A stretch of 64,000 nucleotides of DNA. Source: Parundibacterium terreum (lineage in GTDB: Bacteria; Pseudomonadota; Gammaproteobacteria; Burkholderiales; Burkholderiaceae_D). Shown piece after piece: positions 1 through 8,894 of this stretch. Position 1 is the stretch's first letter. Each line of letters begins with the position of its first letter. The stretch spans positions 868,001 through 932,000 of the forward strand of contig NZ_BMED01000002.1 of assembly GCF_014636315.1 (NCBI RefSeq), written 5' to 3'. Under the pieces are notes generated by a model that saw nothing but the letters and a program-made list of their open reading frames with translations, ran no database searches and had not been told where the DNA came from. The position numbers and the translations under genes are program-made.

Positions 1-1
1 G

Positions 2-490
2 GAACGCAGAGAGATCTTGCTGCATCGCCGCTCCCTAGACTCCGCCACAGAACCCGGAGCCTTGCATACGATAGGCGGCGCCTACACTCCTCGCATCAGG
101 CAGGCAGATCAAGGGCCGGCAGATATCCACGGGCTGCTGGACACCGTACGCAGGGAAATCGCAGAGGAAACCAGCCTCAGGCTTGCCATCTCCCCGCTGC
201 CGCCGGTACTGTGCCTGCAGGAACTGGCAAGCGGTTTCATCCAGTATGCGTTCCTGGGTGTGCCTGTGGCTGCCAATGCGATGGACGCACTACAAAGCAA
301 CTGGGAAGGCAGCATAGCCAGGGTGCGCTTTGACGACTTGCGCGAACTATTGGCAGCTCCCGGCTGGGTTGCCAGCGGCAAGCTGCATGTGCTGGCCTGG
401 CTAAGCCTGGGTGCTCCGGGTGCCGGCAGTGGCTCAAAATTCGGTGGTCTGGGCGCGCAGGAATTATTTCGTTCCGCGATCCGGCCCTAA
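2..490 (+). CDS. NUDIX hydrolase, 5' end outside window
   Basis: The reading frame is open to the left edge, so the true start lies upstream; an internal TTG at 17 is unlikely to be the start. A NUDIX-like box is visible: a GG-A-Y segment followed by the helix REIAEETSL, which matches the RE-U-XEE-X-G-U core except that the glycine is serine. NUDIX enzymes hydrolyse nucleoside diphosphates linked to another group; the substrate here cannot be told. The C-terminal tail (about 25 residues rich in Gly, Ala and Ser) looks disordered. The family call is likely but the degenerate box lowers confidence in activity. Confidence 0.6.
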   Translation, partial: ERREILLHRRSLDSATEPGALHTIGGAYTPRIRQADQGPADIHGLLDTVRREIAEETSLRLAISPLPPVLCLQELASGFIQYAFLGVPVAANAMDALQSNWEGSIARVRFDDLRELLAAPGWVASGKLHVLAWLSLGAPGAGSGSKFGGLGAQELFRSAIRP

Positions 491-575
491 ACCCATTCGC
501 TCATTCACTCATCTGCCCATTTGTCCACTTCAGCCATTTTCTTTGCTACACTCGTTTCCATTTCGTCCACACTGA

Positions 576-1568
576 ATGTCATCCATGAAAAAAAGCACAT
601 TGATTAGCTGTCTGCTGACTACCCTGTTTGCTTCGCTGGCATCCAGCGCCTATGCAGAGCCGACCACCTTCAGCTTCGCCACCGTACAGCAAGGCCAGAG
701 CATACTGACGACACGCGATGACTTCGTGCAAGGCCTGAGCCCCTTCGACCGCGCCGCCCGCCTGAAAACCGCCGGCGAAGTGGCCGAGCCTGCCTACCTG
801 AAATTTGTCAGCGAGAACGTGCAGGAATGGAGCGGCAGGGAAAAAGAACTGGTGCAAGCCACCGTCGCCCAATTGCAGGCCAGGCTGACCGAATTGTCGC
901 TGCCTTTTCCAAAGCCTGTGGTGATGATCAAGACTAGCGGCAAAGAAGAAGGCGGCGCTGCCTATACCCGCGGCAATGCCATCATCCTGACCGAGGCGGA
1001 ACTATCCGAAAAAAGCAAGACCGGCCTGCCGCGCCTGATCAGCCATGAGCTATTCCATGTGCTGAGCCGCCAGAATCCCGCACTGCGCGAAAAACTGTAT
1101 GCGGTGATCGGCTTCCAGCCCTGCGGCGAACTGGCCTTCCCTGCCACGCTGAAAGCAGTCAAGCTCACCAATCCGGATGCGCCGAGGAATGACTATTGCA
1201 TACAGGTGAAAGCCGGTGATACCAGCAGCTGGGCCATGCCCATCCTGTACGCGAATGCGGCCCACTACGACCCGGTAAAAGGCGGCGAGTTTTTTGATTA
1301 CCTGAACTTCAAGCTGCTGCTGGTAGAAAAAGGCAATGCAATAACACCCGCGCAGCCCCGCAATGACGACAAGGGCCCGCGCCTGCTGGAAGTGAGAGAA
1401 GTGACAGGATTTTTCGAGCAGATAGGCAAGAACACCAACTACATCATCCATCCGGAAGAAATCATGGCCGACAATTTTGCGATGATGATGGTGAAAGATC
1501 CCAAGATCGCCTCGCCGGAAATCATCAGCAAGATGCAGGCCGTGCTGGACGGCGCCAAACAAAGATAA
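576..1568 (+). CDS. Exported HExxH putative metalloprotease
   Basis: A 330-residue protein with a clear Sec signal peptide (positive MKK start, hydrophobic stretch, likely cleavage after AYA near residue 27). Residues 157-161 read HELFH inside SHELFHVLSR, the zinc-binding HExxH motif of gluzincin-type peptidases; a downstream acidic helix near residue 297 (HPEEIMADNF) could supply the third ligand. The rest is not recognised as a named peptidase family. A second in-frame ATG at 585 (MKKST) is an equally good start since neither has a strong ribosome site. The next gene follows after 21 bases with its own GGAGG, so the two may be co-transcribed. Substrate unknown; periplasmic or extracytoplasmic action is inferred from the signal peptide. 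Confidence 0.65.
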   Translation: MSSMKKSTLISCLLTTLFASLASSAYAEPTTFSFATVQQGQSILTTRDDFVQGLSPFDRAARLKTAGEVAEPAYLKFVSENVQEWSGREKELVQATVAQLQARLTELSLPFPKPVVMIKTSGKEEGGAAYTRGNAIILTEAELSEKSKTGLPRLISHELFHVLSRQNPALREKLYAVIGFQPCGELAFPATLKAVKLTNPDAPRNDYCIQVKAGDTSSWAMPILYANAAHYDPVKGGEFFDYLNFKLLLVEKGNAITPAQPRNDDKGPRLLEVREVTGFFEQIGKNTNYIIHPEEIMADNFAMMMVKDPKIASPEIISKMQAVLDGAKQR

Positions 1569-1589
1569 GCCAATATCAACGGAGGCAGC

Positions 1590-1925
1590 ATGCATAATTC
1601 TATGATCACTACGGCGCTGGAATTGCCGGGCCATGCCGTCGTCAAGAACTTCGGCGTGGTGCGCGGCATCACCGTGCGCTCGCGCTCCATCGTCGGCAAT
1701 TTTTTCGGCGGCCTGCAATCGCTGTTCGGCGGTAACATCACCATCTACACCCAGCTATGCGAACAGGCCCGCGCAGAAACCTACGAACAGATGTGCAGGC
1801 ACGCGCGCCAGATGGGCGCCAATGCCATCATCGCGATGCGTTACGATGCAACCGAGGTAATGCCGGGTTTGACCGAGGTGCTGTGTTATGGGACGGCGGT
1901 GACGGTGGTGCCGGCCAATTCCTGA
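1590..1925 (+). CDS. YbjQ/UPF0145 family protein
   Basis: A 111-residue protein matching the small UPF0145 (YbjQ, DUF74) family: N-terminal strand with [19 protein letters not shown], a GG-rich turn, then a long helix ([19 protein letters not shown]) and a C-terminal strand ending in CYGTAV. The family forms beta-barrel-like oligomers of unknown function, sometimes called heavy-metal-binding domain proteins. GGAGG sits four bases before the chosen ATG; a later ATG at 1602 is possible. It lies directly behind the exported HExxH protein gene in the same direction, perhaps one transcript. Confidence 0.85.
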   Translation: MHNSMITTALELPGHAVVKNFGVVRGITVRSRSIVGNFFGGLQSLFGGNITIYTQLCEQARAETYEQMCRHARQMGANAIIAMRYDATEVMPGLTEVLCYGTAVTVVPANS

Positions 1926-1988
1926 ATTGGCGCCTGACCGTTTGTTGATCTGAAATAGCATCACTATTCAAATGCAGGAGCAGTCCGC

Positions 1989-2948
1989 ATGACTCAGGCA
2001 AAGCAATTCAATGCGGCATATGCCCAGGTATTCGGCGCCGGCCATATGACGCTGGGCTTGATGACACCGCTCGCGCGCAAGCCCGGCGAGGCTGCGGACA
2101 TTACTGCGGAAATGATGCTTGCTGCGCGTGCCGATGCACTGGGCTTTTCTGCGCTATGGACGCGGGAGGTGCCGCTGGTGATTCCGCAGGGCAGCGATGG
2201 CGAAGCCGCAGTGCTGGATGATCCTTTCCTGTGGCTGGCAGCGCTGGCCGTGGCGGCGCCGCATATTGCAATAGGTACTGCGGCGACGGTGCTGCCATTG
2301 CGGCATCCCTTGCATCTGGCAAAGACTGCCTTGTCGATGGACAGGATGACCGGAGGCAGGTTTATCCTGGGCCTGGGATCGGGGGATCGCCCGGCGGAGT
2401 TTGCCGCCTTTGGCCAGGACCTGAACCAGAACAATATCGTCTTTCGCGAGCATTGGAACATCTTGCGTTCCGCGCTGTCACCGGACAGCGAAGAGCGGCA
2501 AGCCATGCTTGCCGCTACGGGCGGCTATCAGATAGGCATTGCACCGGCTACGCAGATTCCCATGCTGGCCGTAGGCACCGCCAAGCAGTCCTTGCAATGG
2601 ATCGCCGCCAATGCGGATGGCTGGGCCACTTACCATAGGGAAGAGCTGCGGCAGCAAGGGCGCATAGGCTTATGGGAAAGCGCGCTGGACGATAGGGCAA
2701 TGGGAGAGCGCAAGCCATTCGTGCAATCACTGCAACTGGATTTGCTGGAGCGCCATGATGCGCCGCTGGAGCCTATAGAACTGGGAGCCCGTACCGGGCG
2801 CACTGCACTACTCGGCTATCTGGAGCGGATATCACAGCAAGGCGTGCGCCATGTTTTGCTGAACCTCAGCCGCGGCAGCAGGCCGGTACAAGACATCGTT
2901 GATGAACTAGGGATCCATATCGTTCCGCAACTAGAACTCATTTCATAA
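1989..2948 (+). CDS. Luciferase-like flavin monooxygenase (LLM class)
   Basis: A 319-residue protein of the bacterial luciferase-like, F420/FMN-dependent fold. Visible hallmarks are the N-terminal strand MTLGLMTPL, the GFSALWTREV segment, TAATVLPLRHPLHLAK, and SMDRMTGGRFILGLGSGDRP, which are typical of the TIGR03571-type oxidoreductases. It probably uses reduced FMN to oxidise a small organic compound; the substrate is unknown. AGGAG lies ten bases before the ATG. The last codons and the stop (residues LIS then TAA) are built from the left end of the 284-bp inverted-repeat element that follows, so the native C-terminus may have been altered by its insertion. Confidence 0.8.
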   Translation: MTQAKQFNAAYAQVFGAGHMTLGLMTPLARKPGEAADITAEMMLAARADALGFSALWTREVPLVIPQGSDGEAAVLDDPFLWLAALAVAAPHIAIGTAATVLPLRHPLHLAKTALSMDRMTGGRFILGLGSGDRPAEFAAFGQDLNQNNIVFREHWNILRSALSPDSEERQAMLAATGGYQIGIAPATQIPMLAVGTAKQSLQWIAANADGWATYHREELRQQGRIGLWESALDDRAMGERKPFVQSLQLDLLERHDAPLEPIELGARTGRTALLGYLERISQQGVRHVLLNLSRGSRPVQDIVDELGIHIVPQLELIS

Positions 2949-3215
2949 ATAGGAGTGAGATGCGTTTGCCTTAAAAGCGGCGCTGGCAAGGCGTGCGAGG
3001 CGTCAATAGCCAAGCTATTGACAACGAGTGCAATGCAGTCCAGCGCCGCTTTTAAGACAAACCCTTCGGGAACGGCCCATTTGGGCGCATTGCAGCGTTG
3101 TGCGGGGACGCCGAGTTCGCTAGTAAAGGGAACCACCCTTTACGTCGCGACGCGCCTCGCACTGCATCCCAAATGGACTCGTTCGCACTCGCTCCTATTT
3201 ATGAAATGAGTTCTA
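2932..3215. repeat. 284-bp MITE-like element with 24-bp inverted ends
   Basis: The ends 2932-2955 and 3192-3215 are perfect 24-bp inverted repeats; each begins TAGAACTCATTTCAT when read inward. Inside are two large stem-loops: one with 23-nt arms at 2964-2986 and 3040-3062 (one mismatch) capped by a small palindrome 3003-3021, and a second built from CCATTTGGG and CCCAAATGG arms capped by GTAAAGGG/CCCTTTAC at 3123-3143. No credible protein is encoded. A single diverged copy of the end occurs at 21219-21242. The layout is that of a non-autonomous miniature element or a structured intergenic repeat. Confidence 0.75.
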
Positions 3216-3247
3216 AAAAATCTACGCGGCCCTTCAGCAGATTCGCC

Positions 3248-4171
3248 TTAGCTGCCGGTGGCGGCCGTCATGCTTGCAAAATAAGACCGCAAGCGGGGAA
3301 CGGCAAAATCCACAAAAGAGCGAACCTTGGGAACTGAAAGCCGGCCGTACGGTGTGATCAGGTGTACCGGGATAGGTGCATGTTCATCGGCAGGCAAGAT
3401 GATTTTCAGATTGCCGGCGCGCACCTGCTCTGCGATATGATAAGAGAACAGACGGGTCACGCCATTTTCTTCCACCGCCGATGCCACCGCACCGCGCACA
3501 CTATTGACGATCAGGCGAGGCGTAAATTGTACGGTGCGCGCCATCGATGAACCTTCTGCCGGCGGAAAACTCCATGAATCTATACCGAAGTGTGTCATTG
3601 CAATGATCTGATGCTTGCTCAGGTCGGCCGGCTCATTGATGCGCGGGTGATTGGCCAGATACCGGGGCGATGCTGCCAGCACTCGCCTGACTTCTCCCAG
3701 CGGTAGTGCCACCAGCATGGAATCGGCGAGATGCGCAATCCGCAAGGCAATATCGATACCCTCATCAATCAGCACTACAGGCCGGTCCAGCAGGTAGAGG
3801 CGCACAGATACCGTCGGGTAAGCTTCCATATAGGCATCCAGGATGGGGCGAAGTATTTCTTCGCCGGCTACCACAGGAGCGGTCAAGGTCAGCGTTCCTC
3901 GCGGTACCGATTGCTCGCCGGCGGCCAGCATGTCGGCCTCCTGCAGGTCCGCCAGCAAGCGCCGGCATGCCGCTGCATAGCGTTCACCCGCCTCGCTCAG
4001 TTTGATGGAGCGGGTGGTACGGTGCAAAAGCTGGGCGCCGACATGCTCTTCCAGGAAAGCAATCGCGCGGCTCACCGCAGCCGGCGACCGTCCCACTTTC
4101 CGCGCTGCACCCGCCAGGCTGCCCTCATCGAGCGCCGCCACGAAGATAGCCATCGCATCTAATCGGTCCAC
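3248..4171 (-). CDS. LysR-family transcriptional regulator
   Basis: A 307-residue regulator with the standard N-terminal winged helix-turn-helix (MDRLDAMAIFVAALDEGSLAGAARKVGRSPAAVSRAI, roughly residues 1-40) and a C-terminal LysR substrate-binding domain. The RTTRSIKLSEAGERY stretch after the helix-turn-helix is the usual wing. It belongs to the large CrgA/DmlR-like group that typically controls neighbouring oxidoreductase genes. Immediate neighbours are the luciferase-like gene (convergent, beyond the repeat element) and an SDR gene in the same orientation upstream; which of these it controls cannot be seen. Confidence 0.9.
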   Translation of the reverse strand: MDRLDAMAIFVAALDEGSLAGAARKVGRSPAAVSRAIAFLEEHVGAQLLHRTTRSIKLSEAGERYAAACRRLLADLQEADMLAAGEQSVPRGTLTLTAPVVAGEEILRPILDAYMEAYPTVSVRLYLLDRPVVLIDEGIDIALRIAHLADSMLVALPLGEVRRVLAASPRYLANHPRINEPADLSKHQIIAMTHFGIDSWSFPPAEGSSMARTVQFTPRLIVNSVRGAVASAVEENGVTRLFSYHIAEQVRAGNLKIILPADEHAPIPVHLITPYGRLSVPKVRSFVDFAVPRLRSYFASMTAATGS

Positions 4172-4355
4172 AGGATATCCGCTCCTCGCATTGGTGAAAT
4201 TTAAGCATGCTACCGGTACCAGAGCCGCAGCGCCGGCCAGCCATGGCCATATTGCATTCCATGCATGCTATTGATTATCCTGCCTGCGGTCAACATGGAC
4301 TTTCCACATGGGAATATGCTGCTATACCGTCTCGAATCAGCTTGCGCTGCCAGCG

Positions 4356-5198
4356 CTACTCAAAATCCGTGGACAGCGACACCGCCTCCCAGGCATTGAT
4401 TTCCTCGCTTAGCTTGCTGATCTTTTCCCTGACCAGCTTCAGCGCATCCTTGCCCAATACCAGGTGGGTCGGTGGATTTTCTTGTGCCACTATGTGCAGC
4501 AAAGCTTGCGCAGCCTTGGCCGGGTCTCCCGCCTGCTTGCCGCTCTTGGATTGCCTGGCCCTGCGGACAGGATTGAATACCGCGTCATAGTCCGCAATGC
4601 TGTGGCTGGAGCGGACCATGGAGCGCCCGGCCCAGTCGGTGCGGAAAGATCCCGGCGCGAAGGCTGTCACCTTGATGCCGAAGCCCTTCAGCTCCTTGGC
4701 CAGTGCTTCGGAAATACCTTCCAGCGCAAACTTGCTTCCGGAGTAATAGGCAATGCCGGGAAAAGTGACCATGCCGGCCATAGAGGTGACATTGATGATA
4801 TGCCCGCTGCGCCGCTTCCTCATGCCCGGCAACACCGCCTTGATGACGGCCACGGCACCGAATACGTTCACATCAAACTGGCGCTGCATTTCCGCCAGCG
4901 GCGACTCTTCCAAAGTGCCCTCGTGGCCATAGCCGGCATTATTGACGAGCACATCCACCTCGCCTATAGCCTGCAGAGCCTCGCGCAGCGTGGGTTCTAC
5001 CGCATCGAAATGGCTGACATCCAGTATCACCGCTTTCGCCCGTAGTGCATCCATGGCTTCAAACGCCGCACGCGCCTGCTCATCACGGACCGTGCCAACG
5101 ACCCTATGGCCGGCAGAGATTGCCGCTTGTGCAAAGGCCTTGCCCAATCCTGAGCTAACGCCGGTGATCAGAAAAATCTTGCTGCTTCCGGTATTCAT
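4356..5198 (-). CDS. Short-chain dehydrogenase/reductase
   Basis: A 280-residue classical SDR. Seen: the cofactor motif TGVSSGLG near the N-terminus, NNAGYG, the serine in INVTSMAG and the active-site YYSGSK (Tyr-x-x-x-Lys). The C-terminal extension and the FRTDW motif resemble the oxidoreductase/short-chain group that includes YbbO-like and PRA1-like SDRs. It should reduce or oxidise a carbonyl/alcohol with NAD(P)(H); substrate unknown. Two adjacent ATG codons exist (5201 and 5198 on the minus strand); the second has the better spacing from GAGGA, so it was chosen. Confidence 0.88.
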   Translation of the reverse strand: MNTGSSKIFLITGVSSGLGKAFAQAAISAGHRVVGTVRDEQARAAFEAMDALRAKAVILDVSHFDAVEPTLREALQAIGEVDVLVNNAGYGHEGTLEESPLAEMQRQFDVNVFGAVAVIKAVLPGMRKRRSGHIINVTSMAGMVTFPGIAYYSGSKFALEGISEALAKELKGFGIKVTAFAPGSFRTDWAGRSMVRSSHSIADYDAVFNPVRRARQSKSGKQAGDPAKAAQALLHIVAQENPPTHLVLGKDALKLVREKISKLSEEINAWEAVSLSTDFE

Positions 5199-5607
5199 CA
5201 TGCTTCCTCTTCTGTTTTCCAGTAGGCAAGTCTAGGTAGTTAGCTGATCTGAGTGAATAGCTACCGGGCGGCAGACACTCTTGCAGTTTGCGCACGAGTA
5301 ACCGAGTAAATGGGCAGCTAGCTGATTTCCGGACTGTACTCTTAGAAAAACCCGTGCATATCCCAGGCAAGCGGCAGCAGCGGAAGCTGCCGGCAAAGGG
5401 ATTTTTCTGAAGAAAGCTCTCGTCCTTAATAGCGAGCAACGGCGAGCATTCGTGCGTGGCGCGTAACAGTGTCTGCCGGTTTGTGGCTATTCGCTAACAG
5501 AATGAACGCGACTATATTGTGTTCATCGGAACAGCAAGCCCGATCGGCAAATCCGCCGACTGCAATTCAATCTGTCAAATCAATCTGTTAAATAAAGAGG
5601 TGTAATT
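5199..5607. other. Intergenic region between divergent SDR genes
   Basis: No credible gene was found in these 409 bases. They hold the promoters of two divergent SDR genes. One hairpin is visible (CGGCAGC at 5372-5378 with GCTGCCG at 5386-5392). No operator could be defined with confidence. Confidence 0.5.
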
Positions 5608-6318
5608 ATGAGTACCACACAAAAAGTTGTTGTTATCACTGGCGCATCCCAAGGCATAGGTGCAGGTTTGGTCAAGGGCTTCCGTGACCGCAATTATCGG
5701 GTTATCGCAACAGCCCGCAGCATCAAGCCATCTACCGATCCAGACGTGCTGGCTATCGCCGGCGATATAGCCGACCCAGCCGTGGCTGAACGTGTATTTA
5801 AAGAAGGTATTGCGCGCTTTGGCCGCATCGATTCCCTGATCAACAATGCCGGTGTGTTTATCGCCAAACCGTTCACACAATATAATGCGGAAGATTATGC
5901 CACTGTGATATCTACCAACCTGAACGGCTTCTTCCAGTTCACGCAGCGCGCCATTGCCGAGATGGAAAAACAAGGAAGCGGCCACATCGTCAACATTACA
6001 ACCAGCCTGGTAGACCATGCCGTTAAAGGCGTGCCCTCTGTATTGGCGTCGCTGACCAAGGGCGGTTTGAACTCAGCCACCAAGTCTCTGGCGATTGAAT
6101 ATTCCGGCACCGGCATCCGCGTCAATGCGGTGTCTCCCGGCATCATCAAAACACCTATGCATCCGCCTGAAACACATGCGGCATTGGCAGGCTTGCACCC
6201 GGTCGGCCGCATGGGCGAGATACGCGACATCGTAGAGGCTGTGCTGTATCTGGAATCCGCCAGCTTTGTGACTGGTGAAATATTGCATGTTGACGGCGGC
6301 CAGAGCGCCGGCCACTAG
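5608..6318 (+). CDS. SDR-fold protein lacking the catalytic tyrosine
   Basis: A 236-residue SDR-fold protein: TGASQGIG at 11-18, NNAG at 79-82, the serine region ITTSLVD near 133, and the C-terminal TGEILHVDGG. The active-site Tyr-x-x-x-Lys is altered: the lysine aligns with K151 (ASLTKGG), but the position four residues earlier is Ala147 instead of Tyr. The rest of the fold is intact, so this is a genuine subfamily rather than a damaged gene. It may have a different mechanism, bind substrate without classic reductase activity, or use another residue. A ribosome site (AGAGG) precedes the ATG. Confidence 0.85.
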   Translation: MSTTQKVVVITGASQGIGAGLVKGFRDRNYRVIATARSIKPSTDPDVLAIAGDIADPAVAERVFKEGIARFGRIDSLINNAGVFIAKPFTQYNAEDYATVISTNLNGFFQFTQRAIAEMEKQGSGHIVNITTSLVDHAVKGVPSVLASLTKGGLNSATKSLAIEYSGTGIRVNAVSPGIIKTPMHPPETHAALAGLHPVGRMGEIRDIVEAVLYLESASFVTGEILHVDGGQSAGH

Positions 6319-6360
6319 GCTGATTTTTCTTCTTTTGTCTGTGCTACCCCTGCTGACTCT

Positions 6361-6392
6361 GCTGCCTGCGTAAATGCTTTCCCGCAGGCAGC
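6361..6392 (+). terminator. Hairpin after SDR gene
   Basis: A perfect 10-bp stem (GCTGCCTGCG at 6361-6370 with CGCAGGCAGC at 6383-6392) lies 42 bases after the SDR stop codon. No T-run follows, so it could be a weak terminator or a 3' stabilising hairpin. Confidence 0.4.
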
Positions 6393-6487
6393 GGGCAGGG
6401 AAATAACATCAGCATCACATCTGTACTTCGGGTGTACTGCATCTACATTTATTGCACTCCGCAGAATTTCTGCCGGAGGATAGGATC

Positions 6488-7786
6488 ATGTCTCCAACGG
6501 GACAAAGCATTCAGGAGTCATCCATGAACACTCAACACAATACCCAGCCTGCACAGGCAGGCGATGGCACTGAGCGTATTGCCCTGGGCACGGCTGCCTA
6601 CCGCAGAATGGCGCTGGCATTGCTGATGGCAGGCTTTTCCACTTTTGCGCTGCTATATAGCGCGCAGCCCTTGCTGCCTATTTTTTCCGCCCAGTTCAAT
6701 ATCGGTGCGGCGCAATCCAGCCTGGCGGTGTCGTTTGCTACCGGCGCCATGGCCTTGTGCTTCATTCCTGCAGGCATCCTATCGGACCGCATAGGGCGAC
6801 GCCCGCTGATGATAGCCTCGCTGTTTGCGGCAGCGCTCTTGACTGCGGTATCTGCAATCGTTCCTGAATGGCACGTCTTTTTGCTGATGCGCGCGCTGAC
6901 CGGCATTGCACTGGCCGGCATACCCAGCGTTGCCATGGCCTATATTGCCGAAGAAATGGATGGCGCATCAATGGGCGCCGCTATGGGTGTGTATATCGGC
7001 GGCTCGGCGATAGGCGGCATGGTAGGCCGCATAGGCGTCACTTTGCTGACCGAGCATTTCGGCTGGCGGCCTGCGCTGGGCGCCACCGCAGCAGCGGGCC
7101 TGGTCGCGGCGGCGCTTTTCTGGAAGGCAGCACCTCGTTCGCAGGCTTTTGTGTCCCGCCGGCATGACCTGAAATCTGTCGTACGTGCAACCGGCCGCTT
7201 GCTGCAGGATGCCGCCCTCCCCTGGCTGTTCGCCGCCGGATTCGTGCTGATGGGCGCTTTTGTCAGCATCTATAACTACGTCGGCTTCCGCCTGCTGGCC
7301 CCGCCCTATTCCCTCAGCCAAAGCATGGTAGGCGCCATTTTCCTGCTGTATATCATCGGCTCCATCAGCTCGGCCTGGGTAGGCGGACTTGCAGGCCGGA
7401 TTGGGCGGGCTAAAATCTTCTGGATACCCATTGTCGCCATGCTGGTAGGCGTTGCATTTACGGCCGCCCACTCGCTGATACTGATGGTGCTTGGCATCGC
7501 TGTGATTACCGGCGCATTTTTTGGAGCTCATTCCGTTGCGTCCGGCTGGGTGGGATTACGGGCCGGACAAGACAGAGCCCAGGCCGGTTCGCTGTACTTG
7601 CTGTTTTATTACCTGGGTTCCAGCATATTGGGATCTGCCGGAGGCATAGCCTGGAACCTTGACAGGTGGAACGGTGTCGCGCTGTTCGCGATGGTGCTGG
7701 TCTTTATTGCATTCTGCATTGCCGGCCGTCTGACCACAGTCACGCCACTGGCAAGCACACGATCGCAGCTTACCAAGACTACATGA
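6488..7786 (+). CDS. MFS transporter, YnfM-like
   Basis: A 432-residue major facilitator with about 12 hydrophobic segments. The motif A loop is clear (GILSDRIGRRPLM between the second and third membrane segments), and the opening LLMAGFSTFALLYSAQPLLP is characteristic of the YnfM/arabinose-efflux-like drug:proton antiporters. It probably exports a small toxic molecule across the inner membrane. GGAGG eight bases before ATG 6488 supports this start; ATG 6524, with AGGAG six bases upstream, would shorten it by 12 residues and is also plausible. It precedes the nitronate monooxygenase gene by 40 bases, so the two may form an operon. Confidence 0.88.
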   Translation: MSPTGQSIQESSMNTQHNTQPAQAGDGTERIALGTAAYRRMALALLMAGFSTFALLYSAQPLLPIFSAQFNIGAAQSSLAVSFATGAMALCFIPAGILSDRIGRRPLMIASLFAAALLTAVSAIVPEWHVFLLMRALTGIALAGIPSVAMAYIAEEMDGASMGAAMGVYIGGSAIGGMVGRIGVTLLTEHFGWRPALGATAAAGLVAAALFWKAAPRSQAFVSRRHDLKSVVRATGRLLQDAALPWLFAAGFVLMGAFVSIYNYVGFRLLAPPYSLSQSMVGAIFLLYIIGSISSAWVGGLAGRIGRAKIFWIPIVAMLVGVAFTAAHSLILMVLGIAVITGAFFGAHSVASGWVGLRAGQDRAQAGSLYLLFYYLGSSILGSAGGIAWNLDRWNGVALFAMVLVFIAFCIAGRLTTVTPLASTRSQLTKTT

Positions 7787-7826
7787 CAGCAAAAAGTCTC
7801 ACATCAAAAGCTAGAAAGGAATCCTT

Positions 7827-8894
7827 ATGAGCAACTTACTAATGCAGCGCCTGGGACTGCGCCACCCCATCATCCAGGCACCAATGGCAGGATCGTCCAC
7901 GCCGCGCATGGCCGCTGCGGCTTCCAATAGCGGCGCGCTGGGGTCTGTTGCACTGGGCGCCAGCAATGCCAGCCAGGCGCGTGAATTGCTGGCGCAAACA
8001 AGGGCATTGACCGACCGTCCTTTCAGTGTTAATTTTTTCGCCCACACTCCGGCAAAGCAAGACGCAGAGCGCGAAGCGCGCTGGATGGAGCACTTGCAGC
8101 CTTTTTTTGCCGAGTACGGCGTCACGCCCAGGCCGGCACTGAAGGAAATCTACCAAAGCTTCGTCACCGATACGGATATGCAACAACTGATGTTGCAGGA
8201 ACGTCCGGCGGCAGTCAGCTTTCATTTCGGCCTGCCCTCCCGGCAAATTATCAATGACTTCAAAAAGGCGGGGATTTTCCTGATGGCGACGGCAACCAGC
8301 CTGAGCGAGGCAAGGCAGATAGAAGCCGCCGGCATAGATGCCATTGTGGCTCAGGGAGCAGAAGCCGGCGGACATCGCGGCGTGTTTGATTCCGGCAAGG
8401 ACGAAGGCATAGGCACATTTGCGCTGGTCAGGCTTATCGCGCACAACACCCGGGTGCCTGTCATTGCCGCCGGAGGCATCATGGACGGCCAGGGCATTGC
8501 AGCCGCGATGCTGCTGGGCGCGAGTGCGGCGCAACTGGGAACGGCTTTCCTGCTGACGCCGGAATCTGCCGCCAGCGAAGGCTATCGCGCCATGCTCAAG
8601 AGCAGCCGCGCTGAACATACGCAAATTACCAATACCATCTCAGGTCGCGGCGCACGGGGCATGGTCAACAGGATGATGACGGAAGTCGGCAAGCCCGGCT
8701 CTCCGCCGCAACCGGACTACCCCATCGCCTACGACGCAGGCAAGCAATTGCATGCTGCCGCCAGCGCGCAGGGCAGCCAGGAGTTCGGCGCGCTGTGGGC
8801 AGGACAGGCGGCGCCGCTGATTCGTGAACTGGGTACTGCGGATTTGATACAGGCACTGGCCATTGAATTGCAGCAAGCGAGGCGCAGTATTTAA
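7827..8894 (+). CDS. Nitronate monooxygenase
   Basis: A 355-residue FMN enzyme of the nitronate monooxygenase (2-nitropropane dioxygenase) family. Seen: the N-terminal PIIQAPMAG segment, a TIM-barrel pattern, the FMN-phosphate region GAEAGGHRG with the conserved histidine, and PVIAAGGIMDGQGIAAA followed by LGASAAQLGTAFL. It oxidises propionate-3-nitronate or related alkyl nitronates to aldehydes or acids with O2, a detoxification role. It follows the MFS gene closely and converges on a LysR gene, overlapping that gene by four bases at the 3' ends. Confidence 0.9.
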   Translation: MSNLLMQRLGLRHPIIQAPMAGSSTPRMAAAASNSGALGSVALGASNASQARELLAQTRALTDRPFSVNFFAHTPAKQDAEREARWMEHLQPFFAEYGVTPRPALKEIYQSFVTDTDMQQLMLQERPAAVSFHFGLPSRQIINDFKKAGIFLMATATSLSEARQIEAAGIDAIVAQGAEAGGHRGVFDSGKDEGIGTFALVRLIAHNTRVPVIAAGGIMDGQGIAAAMLLGASAAQLGTAFLLTPESAASEGYRAMLKSSRAEHTQITNTISGRGARGMVNRMMTEVGKPGSPPQPDYPIAYDAGKQLHAAASAQGSQEFGALWAGQAAPLIRELGTADLIQALAIELQQARRSI

